Origin: Prochlorococcus marinus XMU1419
GTDB lineage: Bacteria; Cyanobacteriota; Cyanobacteriia; PCC-6307; Cyanobiaceae
NCBI RefSeq assembly: GCF_017695955.1
Contig: NZ_JAAORO010000001.1
Location: 372,001 to 436,000, forward strand
Direction of reading: 5' to 3'
DNA: 64,000 bases
Shown: one piece after another, positions 45,284 through 55,494 of the stretch
How positions within the stretch are numbered: the first letter of the stretch is position 1
Layout: each line of letters begins with the position of its first letter
The notes under the pieces: model-generated
Database searches by the model: none
What the model saw: only the letters and a program-made list of their open reading frames with translations
Told to the model about the DNA's origin: nothing
Made by a program: the position numbers and the translations under genes

Positions 45284-47029
45284 TTACATCATTCCTGGCA
45301 TGCCCATGCCACCCATTCCTGGCATACCCATACCGCCCATTCCTGGCATACCCATACCACCCATGCCTGGCATACCCATGCCACCCATTCCTGGCATACC
45401 CATGCCACCCATTCCGCCCATTGGATCTCCACCTGATCCTCCGGGGGCTGCGGCTTCAGGCTCTGGTATGTCAGCCATCGCAACTTCTGTTGTGAGGAGC
45501 ATAGCTGCAATAGATACTGAATCTTGAAGGGCTAATCTTAATACTTTGGTTGGATCTAATATTCCTGAATCCTTTAAATCCTCATATTTTCCTGAGTTAG
45601 CATTAAAGCCTTTGTTAAGTCTTTTAATTTCAGCCACAACTACATCACCATTAAAACCAGCATTTTTTGCTATTTGTTTGGTAGGTTCCAAAAGAGATTC
45701 TTTAACTATATTTATCCCCGTTCTTAAATCATCGGAATATGTTTGACTTAAATTTAAAAGGTCGTCTGATATTTCAATTAAAGTTTGTCCTCCCCCAGAA
45801 ACGACACCCTCTTCAATAGCTGCTTTCGTAGCATTAAGAGAATCTTCGATTCTCAACTTTTTATACTTCATCTCTGTTTCTGTAGCAGCTCCTACTTTGA
45901 TAAGGGCTACTCCTCCGGCTAGTTTGGCTATCCTTTCGTTGATTTTATCTTGATCATACTCTGATTCAGTTATATTAACTTCTCTCTTTAATTTCTCTAC
46001 TCGCGCTTTAACTAAATCTTTAGTGTCTTCGAAAGCAACAATTGTAGTTTTATCTTTTGTAATAGTTATTTTTTTTGCCTTACCTAAATCATCAATCGAT
46101 ACTTTATCAAGTGTCATCGATTTATCTTCGCTAATTAACTTAGCCCCTGTAAGAATTGCAATATCTTCCAGGGCCGCTTTTCTTCTCTCACCAAATAATG
46201 GAGCTCTTACGGAAGCTACATTCAAAACCCCACTATTCTTATTCAAAACCAAAGTAGTTAAAGCCTCTCCTTCGATATCTTCAGCAAGAATTAGAAAAGG
46301 TGAGCCTGACTTCTGAATTTCTTCAAGTATTGGAACTAGATCAACTAAATTTGAAATTTTTTGATCAGTAATTAATATTTTAGGGTTTTCAAGTTCACAA
46401 ACTTGTCTTTCTTGGTCTGTCACGAAATATGGAGAACTATAACCTCTATCAAAAGACATTCCTTCAGTTATATCTAATTCTGTTTCTAATGATTGAGATT
46501 CTTCAACAGTTATTACACCATCAGAAGTAACAATATCCATTGCTTTAGAAATTATAGATCCAATTTCTTCATCACCTCCAGCACTAACTGTTGCAACTTT
46601 TTGGATATCAGAACCACTTAATGAAATACTTTTGGAACTTAATTTTTCTAGAACAAGAGCGAGGCCTACTTCCATACCTTTCTTTAGCTCGATAGGACTC
46701 GCACCAGACGCAATATTTTTTAACCCCTCCTGAACCATCTTCTGAGTCAAAATAGTTGCTGTGGTTGTTCCATCGCCAGCACTCTCTTTCGTCTTGGAGG
46801 CAACTTGTTCTATTAATTTCGCACCTAAATTAGAAATAGGGTTTTCAATCTCAATCTCTTTAGCGACAGTAGATCCGTCTCTTACTATATCTGGGGAACC
46901 AAATTTTCTCTCTATTACTACGTTTTTTGCTTTCGGCCCAATAGTAACCTTTACTGCATTAGCTACGAAATTTACACCTTTTTCTAGCGCTTCTCTTGAT
47001 TCATTAGAAAAACTTAACTGTTTTGCCAT
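45284..47029 (-). CDS. groL: Chaperonin GroEL, solitary paralogue with extended tail
   Basis: A 581-aa Hsp60 chaperonin, about 35 residues longer than usual. ATP-site [12 protein letters not shown] (about 86-97) and the catalytic Asp in [20 protein letters not shown] (near 395) are present. The C-terminal tail is an extended series of GMGGMGMP units ending MM instead of the plain (GGM)n. No groES is adjacent and no CIRCE inverted repeat is seen in the 130 bp upstream, so this is probably the non-operonic copy (GroEL2-like), perhaps under different control. Confidence 0.95.
   Translation of the reverse strand: MAKQLSFSNESREALEKGVNFVANAVKVTIGPKAKNVVIERKFGSPDIVRDGSTVAKEIEIENPISNLGAKLIEQVASKTKESAGDGTTTATILTQKMVQEGLKNIASGASPIELKKGMEVGLALVLEKLSSKSISLSGSDIQKVATVSAGGDEEIGSIISKAMDIVTSDGVITVEESQSLETELDITEGMSFDRGYSSPYFVTDQERQVCELENPKILITDQKISNLVDLVPILEEIQKSGSPFLILAEDIEGEALTTLVLNKNSGVLNVASVRAPLFGERRKAALEDIAILTGAKLISEDKSMTLDKVSIDDLGKAKKITITKDKTTIVAFEDTKDLVKARVEKLKREVNITESEYDQDKINERIAKLAGGVALIKVGAATETEMKYKKLRIEDSLNATKAAIEEGVVSGGGQTLIEISDDLLNLSQTYSDDLRTGINIVKESLLEPTKQIAKNAGFNGDVVVAEIKRLNKGFNANSGKYEDLKDSGILDPTKVLRLALQDSVSIAAMLLTTEVAMADIPEPEAAAPGGSGGDPMGGMGGMGMPGMGGMGMPGMGGMGMPGMGGMGMPGMGGMGMPGMM
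45294..45413 (-). repeat. 24-bp x 5 tandem repeat in groEL tail
   Basis: Five 24-bp units encode the eight-residue PGMGGMGM repeat. The copies differ at a few silent third positions (A/G, T/G), so they are older than the exact 45-bp repeats 220 bp away. Confidence 0.92.
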
Positions 47030-47161
47030 TTTTATTGGATCTTTTATCTTATTCTAATTTCCCATAGAATCATTTTTTAGGGATATTTAATTAAGTGGGG
47101 AAAGCCGAATTTCTTTTAAATAAGACATACAAATTAATTCAAATAAGAGTATCTTAAAGAT

Positions 47162-47341
47162 ATGAATGAAACAAATAATCTTATTTTTACTCTTACCGCA
47201 ATCCTCGCGATTGCTATGACACTAATATACTTTCCCTTAAGATTTTTCTTGACTTTAACTGCTAGAAGTCGAAGACTAAAACTATTACAAAAAATTAGAA
47301 GATTGAGAGATGAATTGGGTCAACCTTACGAAAGTACATAA
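47162..47341 (+). CDS. Small single-helix membrane protein, 59 aa
   Basis: An ATG frame of 59 aa: a short N terminus, a hydrophobic helix (FTLTAILAIAMTLIYFPL) and a strongly basic cytoplasmic tail (RSRRLKLLQKIRRLRDELG). It ends in exactly the base before the last base-pair of the convergent fabG. The codon pattern and the Arg/Lys-rich tail fit a small conserved cyanobacterial membrane protein, which I cannot name. Confidence 0.62.
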   Translation: MNETNNLIFTLTAILAIAMTLIYFPLRFFLTLTARSRRLKLLQKIRRLRDELGQPYEST

Positions 47342-48091
47342 TTAAATACTCATACCTCCATCTATACTTATTGTTTGTCCTGTAATGTAACTTCCAGCAT
47401 TACTAGAAACTAAGAATGATACTAAGTTTGAAATTTGAGAACAACTTCCTAATTTCCCTAAGGGAATAACTTTAAGAATATCTTCAGTATTAAGTTTTTC
47501 AGTCATCTCTGTTTCTATAAATCCTGGAGCTATTGCATTTACGTTTATACCTCTTGAAGCAAATTCTTTAGCGCAAGTTTTGGTAAATCCAATAACTCCA
47601 GCTTTGGCTGCAGAATAATTTGCTTGACCAGGATTACCAATTAATCCAACAACAGATGAAATATTAACGATGCTACCACTTCTTTTTTTCATCATAAATT
47701 TTGAAGCATATTTTGTACAAAGAAAAACTCCTTTTAAGTTTGTATTTAATACGTCGTCCCATTGTTCCGATTTCATTCTCATCAATAGTCCATCTCTTGT
47801 AATACCAGCATTGTTAATAAGGATATCAATGGTGCCATTGATTTTTATGATTTCTTCAAAAGCTGAACTGACAGAATCCTCTTTTGATACATCAAATTTT
47901 AATTTATGAGCTTTGCCTCCCGAATTTTTTATTAAATTTACAACTTCTTCAGCTTTTTCATCGGATGAAGAGTAATTAATAAAAACTTCTGCGCCTAAGC
48001 GACTTAGTTCTAAAGCAATTTCTTTACCAATTCCTCTGCTTGCTCCAGTGATTAAAGCAACTTTGCCTGATAATGAATCTGTATTGGACAT
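47342..48091 (-). CDS. fabG: 3-oxoacyl-[acyl-carrier-protein] reductase
   Basis: NADPH-dependent SDR that reduces beta-ketoacyl-ACP in fatty-acid elongation. It is 249 aa. It has ALITGASRGIGKEIALELS (11-29), NNAGITRDGLLMRM (near 90), the catalytic triad Ser in INISSVVGL and Tyr/Lys in YSAAKAG (near 155), and the C-terminal GQTISIDGGMSI. The N- and C-terminal segments are typical of FabG rather than other SDRs. Confidence 0.95.
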   Translation of the reverse strand: MSNTDSLSGKVALITGASRGIGKEIALELSRLGAEVFINYSSSDEKAEEVVNLIKNSGGKAHKLKFDVSKEDSVSSAFEEIIKINGTIDILINNAGITRDGLLMRMKSEQWDDVLNTNLKGVFLCTKYASKFMMKKRSGSIVNISSVVGLIGNPGQANYSAAKAGVIGFTKTCAKEFASRGINVNAIAPGFIETEMTEKLNTEDILKVIPLGKLGSCSQISNLVSFLVSSNAGSYITGQTISIDGGMSI

Positions 48092-48183
48092 TATGAAATT
48101 TTATAATTTTCAATCGTAGTACTATTTGTGTAAAGATATTGCTTTTATTTATAATTGTCTAGAAAATATTAAGACCTTTTATC

Positions 48184-48855
48184 GTGCACTTTTTAATACC
48201 AGCTGCAGGGAGTGGTAGCAGAATGAAAGCTGGAAAAAATAAATTACTTATTGATTTAGAGGGAGAGTCTTTGATTTATTGGACACTTAAATCTGTATTT
48301 TCTGCAAGCTCAATAAATTGGGTTGGAATAATTGGGCAGCCTAAAGATAAAGAATTATTATTAAATTCAGCAAAGGATTTTGGCAAAAAAGTTCATTGGA
48401 TTAATGGTGGTGATACTAGGCAACAGTCAGTTTTTAATGGTTTAAAAGCGCTGCCAAAAGATGCTGAAAAAGTTTTAATACATGATGGTGCTAGATGTCT
48501 AATTAATCCTGAATTAATAGACCAATGTGCTAGGAAATTAGATGAAAATGAAGCTGTTATTTTGGCTACTAAGGTAACTGACACAATAAAGATAGTTGAT
48601 AATGATAAATTTATTAAGGAAACACCAGATAGAAATTATTTATGGGCTGCCCAAACTCCTCAGGGCTTTTTAGTAGATAGATTAAAAAAAGCTCATTCGA
48701 TGGCAATTGATAAAAACTGGAAAGTGACAGATGATGCTTCACTATTCGAAATGCTTAATTGGAAAGTAAAGATTATTGAAGGAACTTATTCAAATATAAA
48801 AATTACATCCCCTTTAGACTTGAAAATAGCAAAGCTTTTTGTGAAGAACTCTTAG
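48184..48855 (+). CDS. ispD: 2-C-methyl-D-erythritol 4-phosphate cytidylyltransferase
   Basis: MEP-pathway enzyme forming CDP-methylerythritol, feeding isoprenoids for phytol, quinones and carotenoids. It is 223 aa. The nucleotide-binding loop [21 protein letters not shown] (long form of GxGxRxxxxxxK) is at 7-27. [17 protein letters not shown] (near 98) and [17 protein letters not shown] (near 155) are diagnostic. The start is GTG at 48184. Its stop abuts the convergent carboxypeptidase gene. Confidence 0.95.
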   Translation: MHFLIPAAGSGSRMKAGKNKLLIDLEGESLIYWTLKSVFSASSINWVGIIGQPKDKELLLNSAKDFGKKVHWINGGDTRQQSVFNGLKALPKDAEKVLIHDGARCLINPELIDQCARKLDENEAVILATKVTDTIKIVDNDKFIKETPDRNYLWAAQTPQGFLVDRLKKAHSMAIDKNWKVTDDASLFEMLNWKVKIIEGTYSNIKITSPLDLKIAKLFVKNS

Positions 48856-49725
48856 TTAGTAAGGAATATCTATACTAAGAATACCATCATCGCCATTTAA
48901 GGTCGCTTCATACCCTAACGGGATGCATGCATTACCTGGTATGTGGCCTATGGGGAGGTCAAAAAGAATGGGAAAATTAAAATCTTTTAGTCTTTCAAAA
49001 ATGCAGTTTTTTAACAAATCTTCCCATTCAGGGTCGCAGGAATCATTAGAAAAATTTCCGAATCCAATACCTGCAATTTTTGTCAGTATTTTTGTCATCC
49101 GAAGATAAGTCAACATGCGATCAATTTTATAAATATCTTCATTAATATCTTCAAAAATTATAATTTTCCCTCTGCAATCTGGGAAGTGATTAGTACCTAT
49201 TAAAAAAGTAGCAATAGTCAAGTTTGAAACTATTATTTCTCCTTTAGCTTTTCCTCCTCTTAATGGGGTCCCTATTATGTCCTCAACATATCCTTCAAAA
49301 AGTAAATTCTTTAATCTCTTAATACTCCACTCTGGTTCTTTGAAAAGGCTTGTAACCATGGGCCCATGAGTAGAACCAATAAATCCTTGAGAATATTTAG
49401 ATAGTAATAAAGAACATGTATCTGAGAATCCAAGCATTAAACCATTTCCCCAACAAGGATCTTTTTCTAATATTCTTGCCGAACCCCAACCTCCTTTTGC
49501 AAAAATGATTAGCTTACTATTTTGTGCTTTTTCCAGTTCTTCAAATCTAGTTAAATCATCACCTGCAAAATAACCAAATTTTTTTGAAAGAGAATTATTT
49601 TCATTAACTTCTAAGCCCCAGCTTTTTAAGATTTCAATGCCTTTTTGAAAATTTTCTTCATCATCAATAAAGGAGCCTGGAGCTAAAATATCGATTAGAT
49701 CACCTTTTTTTAATCTAAAAACCAT
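48856..49725 (-). CDS. LD-carboxypeptidase (peptidase S66)
   Basis: A 289-aa enzyme that removes the terminal D-Ala from murein tetrapeptides in peptidoglycan recycling. S66 features are IFAKGGWGSARIL (near 75), the nucleophile serine in LGFSDTCSLLLS (near 97) and STHGPMVTSL (near 118). LIFEDINEDIYKIDRML near 190 provides the catalytic Glu region, and the His lies in FDLPIGHIPGN near 265. It has no signal peptide, so is cytoplasmic. It is 9 bp downstream of ubiA. Confidence 0.88.
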   Translation of the reverse strand: MVFRLKKGDLIDILAPGSFIDDEENFQKGIEILKSWGLEVNENNSLSKKFGYFAGDDLTRFEELEKAQNSKLIIFAKGGWGSARILEKDPCWGNGLMLGFSDTCSLLLSKYSQGFIGSTHGPMVTSLFKEPEWSIKRLKNLLFEGYVEDIIGTPLRGGKAKGEIIVSNLTIATFLIGTNHFPDCRGKIIIFEDINEDIYKIDRMLTYLRMTKILTKIAGIGFGNFSNDSCDPEWEDLLKNCIFERLKDFNFPILFDLPIGHIPGNACIPLGYEATLNGDDGILSIDIPY

Positions 49726-49734
49726 ATTTAGAGT

Positions 49735-50622
49735 TTATGAGGCAATAATAATTCCTAATAAAAGGAAGCCTCCATAAATTGATTGATTTTTGAAGTGATT
49801 CCCAATATTTTTTATTGATTGCTTTTCTTCAGGAAATACCTTTAGTATATCTCTCTGCATAAAAATTGACATAGTAAGCCAAATAGGCCAAAAAATAAAA
49901 TCCATTTGATTAATAAATCCGCATAATGCGAGAAAACTAGAAGTTAAAAAATAACAAATTTGAATAGTTATTCTTGTATTGTTCTGGAGATTAACAGCAG
50001 AACTATTTATCCCAATTTTGATATCATATTTTTTATCTGCTAAAGCATAAATAGTGTCAAAGCCAAAAGTCCAAAAAATAGTTGCTAGCCAGCAAAATAA
50101 TAAAACAATACTATTTAAATTGCCTTCATTTGCTGCCCAGGGAATTAAGACAGCAAAACCCCAGCATATAGATAAGATTAATTGAGGATATTTAAACCAT
50201 CTTTTGGCAGAAGGATAAATTAAGATAATAGGTAAAGCTAAGAAAGCAAGTGAAATGGAAATGATCCTTCCAGGTTGAGGTAGCGACAAAGTTAAAAAGA
50301 AACTACATAAAATTAAAAACAAAAGAATTAAATAAGCCGTTTTAATACCGATTTTATTTGCAGCTAGAGGTCTATTTTTTGTCCTGTAAACTCTTTGATC
50401 AATTTTTTTATCCCAAATATCATTAACCACGCAGCCTAATCCACTTACAAGTAGACCTCCCAGGATTATTCTTAGCAACATTAAAAATGTTGGATTAGAA
50501 TCTGGCGTTAAATATAAACTCCATCCAGCAGGAATAAGTAAGATCATTCTTCCAGTCGGCTTATTCCACCTTAATAATTCAAAAAAAGTGCTTAATTTAA
50601 TTTGTCTATTTTTATTTTGCAT
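49735..50622 (-). CDS. ubiA: 4-hydroxybenzoate polyprenyltransferase (UbiA-type)
   Basis: Membrane prenyltransferase, about 295 aa from the start chosen, with eight or nine helices. In cyanobacteria this type attaches a C45 solanesyl chain to 4-hydroxybenzoate on the way to plastoquinone (family knowledge). The sites are NDIWDKKIDQRVYRTKNRP and TIYALADKKYDIKIGINSSA. I chose the ATG at 50622 (MQNKNRQ) because it directly precedes the FFELLRWNKPTGRMILLIP core; the frame extends to an ATG at 50670. Confidence 0.9.
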   Translation of the reverse strand: MQNKNRQIKLSTFFELLRWNKPTGRMILLIPAGWSLYLTPDSNPTFLMLLRIILGGLLVSGLGCVVNDIWDKKIDQRVYRTKNRPLAANKIGIKTAYLILLFLILCSFFLTLSLPQPGRIISISLAFLALPIILIYPSAKRWFKYPQLILSICWGFAVLIPWAANEGNLNSIVLLFCWLATIFWTFGFDTIYALADKKYDIKIGINSSAVNLQNNTRITIQICYFLTSSFLALCGFINQMDFIFWPIWLTMSIFMQRDILKVFPEEKQSIKNIGNHFKNQSIYGGFLLLGIIIAS

Positions 50623-50747
50623 GTAACCTATTGTATATTTCATAACTTTAAATAATCTTACTAGTATCATGTGATTTCTATTCTTTAATTATAAATCTTG
50701 AGTATATTTATAAATGGATTAAAGATATCTGCATCTTATAAAAAGAA

Positions 50748-52343
50748 ATGATACAGAAAAAAGATTTAAGATATTTTCAAGGAAAGCAAATTTTAGTAGC
50801 TTCGATAGATATTGGAACTAACTCTACACATCTCTTGGTAGCAGAAATTAATCTAGAGTTAAAATCATTTTCAATAAAATTCACTGATAAATCAACCACT
50901 CGTCTTGGAGAAAAAGATGAGGAGGGTAATCTTACTGAAGAATCAATACAAAGAGCATTAGTTACTCTTAAGAGATTTAAGGAATATTGTAAAAGTAATG
51001 GAGTAAAACAAATAGTAACTGCAGCAACAAGTGCAGTTAGGGAAGCTCCAAATGGTCAAGATTTTATTAGAAGAGTTCTTGATGAAACTTCTATACAAAT
51101 AGAAATGATAAGTGGTTCTGAGGAAGCCAGATTAATTTACCTTGGTGTGCTGTCTGGTATGGCTTTTGAAGATCATTCTTTTGTAATTATAGACATTGGA
51201 GGAGGATCTACAGAATTAATACTTGCAGATAAAAAAGATGCAATAGCTCTTACCAGTTCGAAAATTGGTGCGGTAAGACTTAAGAATGATTTTTTAAATA
51301 AAGAGTCTATATCTTTAGAAAGATCGAGGTTTCTAAAAACTTTTATTCAAGGATCTTTAGAACCATCCGTTCGAAAAATAAAGAGTAGATCTACGGTAGA
51401 TAACCCTTTATCTATGATTGCAACAAGTGGCACTGCAACTTCATTAGGAAATTTGATTTCATATGATTTAGGTGATTCTAAACAAAAGTTGCATGGTTAT
51501 AAATTTAAAAGGGAAAATTTACAGAATGTATTGGAAAGACTAATTAAATTGCCAGTTTCTGAAATCAAGAAAATACCTTCATTAAGTGAGAGAAGAGCAG
51601 AAATCATTATTCCAGGCGCATTGATATTAAATACAGCAATGGAGATGTTGAACTTTAATGAATTAACAATAAGTGAGAGGGCGCTTCGAGAGGGTTTAGT
51701 TGTTGATTGGATGCTTCGTAAAGGGATTATAAAAAACGAGTTAAATATTCAAAGCAATATTAGAAAAACAACTATAGTTCATCAGGCCAGAAAGTTTGGA
51801 GTAGATAATACAAGAGCTGAGAAAGTTATCGATATTGCCTTTCAGATCTATGATCAGACTAAAAATATCTTTCATAGAGATAATGACCCTAAAGCTAAAG
51901 AACTTCTTTGGGCGGCTTCTAATCTTTATAGTTGTGGTAAATACGTAAATGTTGGTTCATATCACAAACACTCTTGGTACTTAATAAAAAATTGCAATTT
52001 GTTGGGTTATTCTGAAGCAGAAATAAACATTATTGCTTCGATAGCTAGATACCACAGAAAGACTCTTCCCAAGAAAAGACATGAGTCTTGGCAGAATTTA
52101 ATATCCAAAGAAGATAAAACATTAGTTCTTGAAATGTCATTAATTCTAAGACTAGCAGCATGTCTTGATCAAAGACCTGACAAGGTAATCTCCTCAGTTC
52201 AAATAAAATTGCAGGAAAATATTCTTACATTTAAACTATTACCTTTAAATAAAGACCAGGATCTTATCCTTGAAAAATGGAACTTGGGATTATGCCGTAA
52301 TGTTATAAAAGAACTAAAGAATTTGGAATTAAAAGTTATTTAG
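50748..52343 (+). CDS. ppx: Exopolyphosphatase / guanosine pentaphosphatase
   Basis: Hydrolyses terminal phosphates of polyphosphate or pppGpp. It is 531 aa, the two-domain form. The ASKHA ATPase-fold motif ASIDIGTNSTHLLVAE (18-33) and DIGGGSTELILAD near 145 are clear, followed by the C-terminal HD-like region with SYHKHSWYLIKN and ASIARYHRKTLPKK. It may serve phosphate storage in a phosphorus-poor ocean. The 3' end overlaps the convergent RodZ-like gene by 8 bp. Confidence 0.93.
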   Translation: MIQKKDLRYFQGKQILVASIDIGTNSTHLLVAEINLELKSFSIKFTDKSTTRLGEKDEEGNLTEESIQRALVTLKRFKEYCKSNGVKQIVTAATSAVREAPNGQDFIRRVLDETSIQIEMISGSEEARLIYLGVLSGMAFEDHSFVIIDIGGGSTELILADKKDAIALTSSKIGAVRLKNDFLNKESISLERSRFLKTFIQGSLEPSVRKIKSRSTVDNPLSMIATSGTATSLGNLISYDLGDSKQKLHGYKFKRENLQNVLERLIKLPVSEIKKIPSLSERRAEIIIPGALILNTAMEMLNFNELTISERALREGLVVDWMLRKGIIKNELNIQSNIRKTTIVHQARKFGVDNTRAEKVIDIAFQIYDQTKNIFHRDNDPKAKELLWAASNLYSCGKYVNVGSYHKHSWYLIKNCNLLGYSEAEINIIASIARYHRKTLPKKRHESWQNLISKEDKTLVLEMSLILRLAACLDQRPDKVISSVQIKLQENILTFKLLPLNKDQDLILEKWNLGLCRNVIKELKNLELKVI

Positions 52344-52839
52344 TTTTTTTAATAATTTCTTTTTTTGGATTTTGATCCTGAAGAGATTCTGAAAATAAAT
52401 TAAAAATTAAAGATGAGGAAACTAGCCCAAGAATGCTTGAAATTAATATAAATATCCAGAAACCTAATGGACTTGTATCCATAGATTTTCTATTTTTATT
52501 AGTTTTTTTAGCCACTTCTTCAACTATTTCTTCTATCTTTATCTCTTGCTTCTCTGTATTGAATTCATTCATTATAAATTCTGTATCAAGTTTAAGCTTC
52601 TGTGAAATTCTACGAACCATTGCTTTAACAAATACTTTTTCAGGCAGCTCTTCTTCATTGCCTTCTTCAATGGCTTTAAGTTGATGAGATCCAATTTTTA
52701 AATCAGAAGCCAATTCTTCAATAGATTGATCTCTACTTAGCCTTGCCTCTTTAATAAAATTTCCAATTCTCTTTAATGAGGATTGTTCATTTTTTGTATT
52801 GTCTTCTGGATTAAATTTTATTTCTTTCAAAGCAAACAA
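52336..52839 (-). CDS. RodZ-like HTH membrane protein
   Basis: A 167-aa protein with an N-terminal helix-turn-helix of the RodZ type (IGNFIKEARLSRDQSIEELA, then LKIGSHQLKAIEEGNEEELP and VFVKAMVRRISQKLKLD; about 25-95), a charged linker and one membrane helix (FWIFILISSILGLVSSSLIF, near 130-150). RodZ links MreB to the cell envelope, but this protein ends soon after the helix and lacks the periplasmic domain. A short RodZ-like protein or membrane-bound regulator is the best call. Confidence 0.75.
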   Translation of the reverse strand: MFALKEIKFNPEDNTKNEQSSLKRIGNFIKEARLSRDQSIEELASDLKIGSHQLKAIEEGNEEELPEKVFVKAMVRRISQKLKLDTEFIMNEFNTEKQEIKIEEIVEEVAKKTNKNRKSMDTSPLGFWIFILISSILGLVSSSLIFNLFSESLQDQNPKKEIIKKTK

Positions 52840-52885
52840 ATTTTTACTAATTATAGTGATTAATATTTTTCTATCAACTTTACGA

Positions 52886-53641
52886 TTATTTATTTCTAAA
52901 GAGATGTTTATATGATGGGCTGTATAGATTAGACCTATTTTGGGAATTATTAATTGCTGGGCTAATTATGTAAATAGTTGTTCTAATTAATTTTTTTTCA
53001 ACAGAAAAAATTTCCATATCTTTTAATTCTATTAATGATGTCCAACCATCATCCCAAGATACTCTAAATCCAACAATTACTTTTGTCTCTGGGGGATAAA
53101 ACTCTAGTAATGTTTCTTGCGACCTTTTTACATGCCTAGCACTTAGATAAAGGCATAAAGAGGAATTGTGTTTTGCAAGCTCTTTCAGAGATTCTTTCTC
53201 GGGCATACCAGTTCTTCCTCCTGCTCTAGTTAAAATTATTGTTTGCGTTATGTCTGGGATGGTTAATTCAGCTTCATGATATGCTGCCGCGACTTGAAAA
53301 GCACTTACACCTGGAATAACTTCGATTTCTATTTTTTCTTTTTTTAAAATTTCTATTTGTTCTCTAATCGCACCAAAAAGACAAGGGTCCCCATCATGCA
53401 ACCTTATAACATTTTTCCCTTCCTGAAATTTTTTTATCATAATTGAGGTGATTTGCTCTAAGTTGAGCGAACTTGTTTTTATATTTTCAGAACCTTCTTT
53501 AGAAAAATCTAAAATCTTTTCAGGAATTAGAGAATCAGTCCAAATAATAACATCTGCAATCTGTATCTTTTTTAAAGCTTTTAGTGTTAATAAATCTGGA
53601 TCGCCAGGACCAACGCCAATAAAGGATATTTTTTTATTCAT
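52886..53641 (-). CDS. cobM: Precorrin-4 C11-methyltransferase
   Basis: SAM methyltransferase of the corrin pathway, about 251 aa. Signatures are [20 protein letters not shown] (SUMT-family N-loop), [20 protein letters not shown] near 90, [20 protein letters not shown] near 110, and [19 protein letters not shown] near 145, which fits CobM/CbiF. I chose the ATG at 53641, overlapping the lgt stop by 8 bp (ATGAATAA); the frame is open to 53659. Coupled to lgt, with no obvious functional link. Confidence 0.92.
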   Translation of the reverse strand: MNKKISFIGVGPGDPDLLTLKALKKIQIADVIIWTDSLIPEKILDFSKEGSENIKTSSLNLEQITSIMIKKFQEGKNVIRLHDGDPCLFGAIREQIEILKKEKIEIEVIPGVSAFQVAAAYHEAELTIPDITQTIILTRAGGRTGMPEKESLKELAKHNSSLCLYLSARHVKRSQETLLEFYPPETKVIVGFRVSWDDGWTSLIELKDMEIFSVEKKLIRTTIYIISPAINNSQNRSNLYSPSYKHLFRNK

Positions 53642-54527
53642 TCTTTCTATTCTGACCACTATATGTTCTTAATCTTAAAAAAAATATTCCAATTAATCCA
53701 GAAGAAAATAGAAAAATACTTATAAATTGTGCCATTTTTATACCGCCACTGCAGAAAGGCGGAAGCCCACCAATACATAGTGGGTCAGTTCTTAAACCCT
53801 CAATCCAGAATCTTCCAAAGCTATAACTTATTAAATAAAGACAGCTAATAAAGCCAGGTCTAAAAAAATCGGCTTTGTTCTGTTTATTAAAGATAAAAAT
53901 AAGAATGATAAATATTAAAAAATTCCACAATGATTCATAAAGAAAAGTAGGGTGAAAAAAATTGTAATTAATAAATTCTAGAGGCCTATTTTCGATAGGG
54001 ATAAATAATTTCCAAGGCAAATTTGTAGGAACCCCAAAGGCTTCATTATTGAAAAAATTTCCCCACCTTCCAATTGATTGTCCAAGAATAATCGAGGGTA
54101 TTAATATATCTATAAAAGTTTTTAAATGAATGTTTTTCGACTTACAGAAATAGATAATAGATAATAATCCTCCAATTAGACCTCCATGGATTGCTATACC
54201 TCCTTCCCAAACTGCTAGAAAAGAAGGTATTTGAATAGTGTTATTGAATAGTTCTAAAGAAGTAAAAAAGTTCTCTCCGCTATATTGCCTCCACTCAAAA
54301 ATTACGTAATAAGCTCTAGCTCCAATTATTGAAAAAATTATTAATGATGGAAGTATTTCACTAATGTACTCTGGATTAATATTCCTTGTCTTCGCAAGTT
54401 TCTTAGAGATAAATAAGCCTATTAAAACTGAAATCGAAATAAGCAATCCATACCATCTAATAGTTAAAAATCCTAAATTTAAAAAAGTTTCTCCTGGAGA
54501 TTGTATAAAAGCTTGAAATATAAGCAT
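53634..54527 (-). CDS. lgt: Prolipoprotein diacylglyceryl transferase
   Basis: Membrane enzyme adding diacylglycerol to lipobox cysteines, the first step of lipoprotein maturation. It is 297 aa with seven helices. The family signature [13 protein letters not shown] is near residue 158, [11 protein letters not shown] near 112 holds the conserved His, and [11 protein letters not shown] near 242 the conserved Arg. At least two lipoproteins in this window (31823-32326 and 34151-35149) would be substrates. It is 10 bp downstream of petA. Confidence 0.95.
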   Translation of the reverse strand: MLIFQAFIQSPGETFLNLGFLTIRWYGLLISISVLIGLFISKKLAKTRNINPEYISEILPSLIIFSIIGARAYYVIFEWRQYSGENFFTSLELFNNTIQIPSFLAVWEGGIAIHGGLIGGLLSIIYFCKSKNIHLKTFIDILIPSIILGQSIGRWGNFFNNEAFGVPTNLPWKLFIPIENRPLEFINYNFFHPTFLYESLWNFLIFIILIFIFNKQNKADFFRPGFISCLYLISYSFGRFWIEGLRTDPLCIGGLPPFCSGGIKMAQFISIFLFSSGLIGIFFLRLRTYSGQNRKNE

Positions 54528-54537
54528 TTAAAGAAAG

Positions 54538-55491
54538 TTAGATACCCTCTGCTGCTTGCACTTTTTCTACTTGTTTTTTCTTTAATACTAGAAGTATTTG
54601 AGTTAAACCTACACCAATAAAGAATGCAATTAACCCTATTACTCTATAAGGGCTCTGAAGTACAACCTCAGCGTCCAATTGCCCGAAGCCGCCGACATTG
54701 GGGTCATTAGTAAGTGGATCGCCTGCCTTAATTTTGTCTTGTGCTTTTACTATAAGTTGAGGACCAACAGGCACTGCTTCAGTCATTATCTCACCATTAT
54801 CGTTTTCTATATTAACCTTATAACTACCGTCTTCAATTATGTCTATTGAATTAATAGTTCCTGAGGTGGAAGAGGTGAAAACTACATTATTACTTTTGTC
54901 TCCAGTTGGGTATACCTGACCTCTACCTCTATTGCCTCCAATATGTAGCGAGTATTTCCCATAGTGATACTCTTTATTAGTGGATGGATCAGGGGAAAGT
55001 ACAGGAAAAACGATTTCTTTATTGGTATCCCCAGGTAAAGGTCCAACAATTATGATGTTATCTTTCTCTTCACTGTAGTTAGTGAAATAAACTCCTTCTG
55101 TCTCCTCTTTGATTTCCTCGGTCCATCTTTCTTGTGGAGCAAGTTTAAAGCCATCAGGGAGCATTACAACAGCACCAACTTGCAATGGGACTTCAGAACC
55201 ATCAGCGCCGATCTCCTTTAAGTCATTTTTATAGGGTATTTTAACTACGGCTTTGAAAACACTATCTGCACCAACAGATTGAGGAACTTCTGCAATGGTA
55301 GGCATCTGAGCTAGATGACAATTTGCACAGACTATCTTTCCTGTAGCTTCTCTCGGGGATTCGTAGTTTTGCTGAGCCCAGAATGGATAAGCAAAAGTGA
55401 TTTTAGGATAAAATACAATGCTCGAAATGAAAAGCAGAGTACAGATAAATAAACTTGTTTTTTTCATGATTTGATTTTTAAGACCTTTCAT
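54538..55491 (-). CDS. petA: Cytochrome f
   Basis: Lumenal c-type cytochrome of the b6f complex that reduces plastocyanin or c6. It is 317 aa. A cleavable signal precedes [12 protein letters not shown], whose Tyr becomes the axial ligand. The heme site CANCH is near residue 60. The C-terminal anchor [20 protein letters not shown] is followed by KKKQVEKVQ. The start could also be the ATG 24 bp in (MKKTSLFI). It follows petC after 3 bp in the classic petC-petA operon. Confidence 0.98.
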   Translation of the reverse strand: MKGLKNQIMKKTSLFICTLLFISSIVFYPKITFAYPFWAQQNYESPREATGKIVCANCHLAQMPTIAEVPQSVGADSVFKAVVKIPYKNDLKEIGADGSEVPLQVGAVVMLPDGFKLAPQERWTEEIKEETEGVYFTNYSEEKDNIIIVGPLPGDTNKEIVFPVLSPDPSTNKEYHYGKYSLHIGGNRGRGQVYPTGDKSNNVVFTSSTSGTINSIDIIEDGSYKVNIENDNGEIMTEAVPVGPQLIVKAQDKIKAGDPLTNDPNVGGFGQLDAEVVLQSPYRVIGLIAFFIGVGLTQILLVLKKKQVEKVQAAEGI

Positions 55492-55494
55492 TTT

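Noticed and set aside
45300-45527. 75-aa Pro/Ile/Met-rich frame opposite the groEL tail
   Set aside because: It is the antisense reading of the 24-bp repeats; the sense strand encodes the GroEL Gly/Met tail.
46023-47057. Several 66-98 aa frames antisense to groEL
   Set aside because: They are reverse-strand shadows of a well-conserved coding gene and match no known protein.
47030-47161. CIRCE element or groES ahead of groEL
   Set aside because: No TTAGCACTC/GAGTGCTAA pair is present, and no groES frame exists upstream.
52886-53641. Cobalamin riboswitch near cobM or the CobT-like gene
   Set aside because: The upstream space is inside lgt or is only a few bases long and no B12-box was seen.
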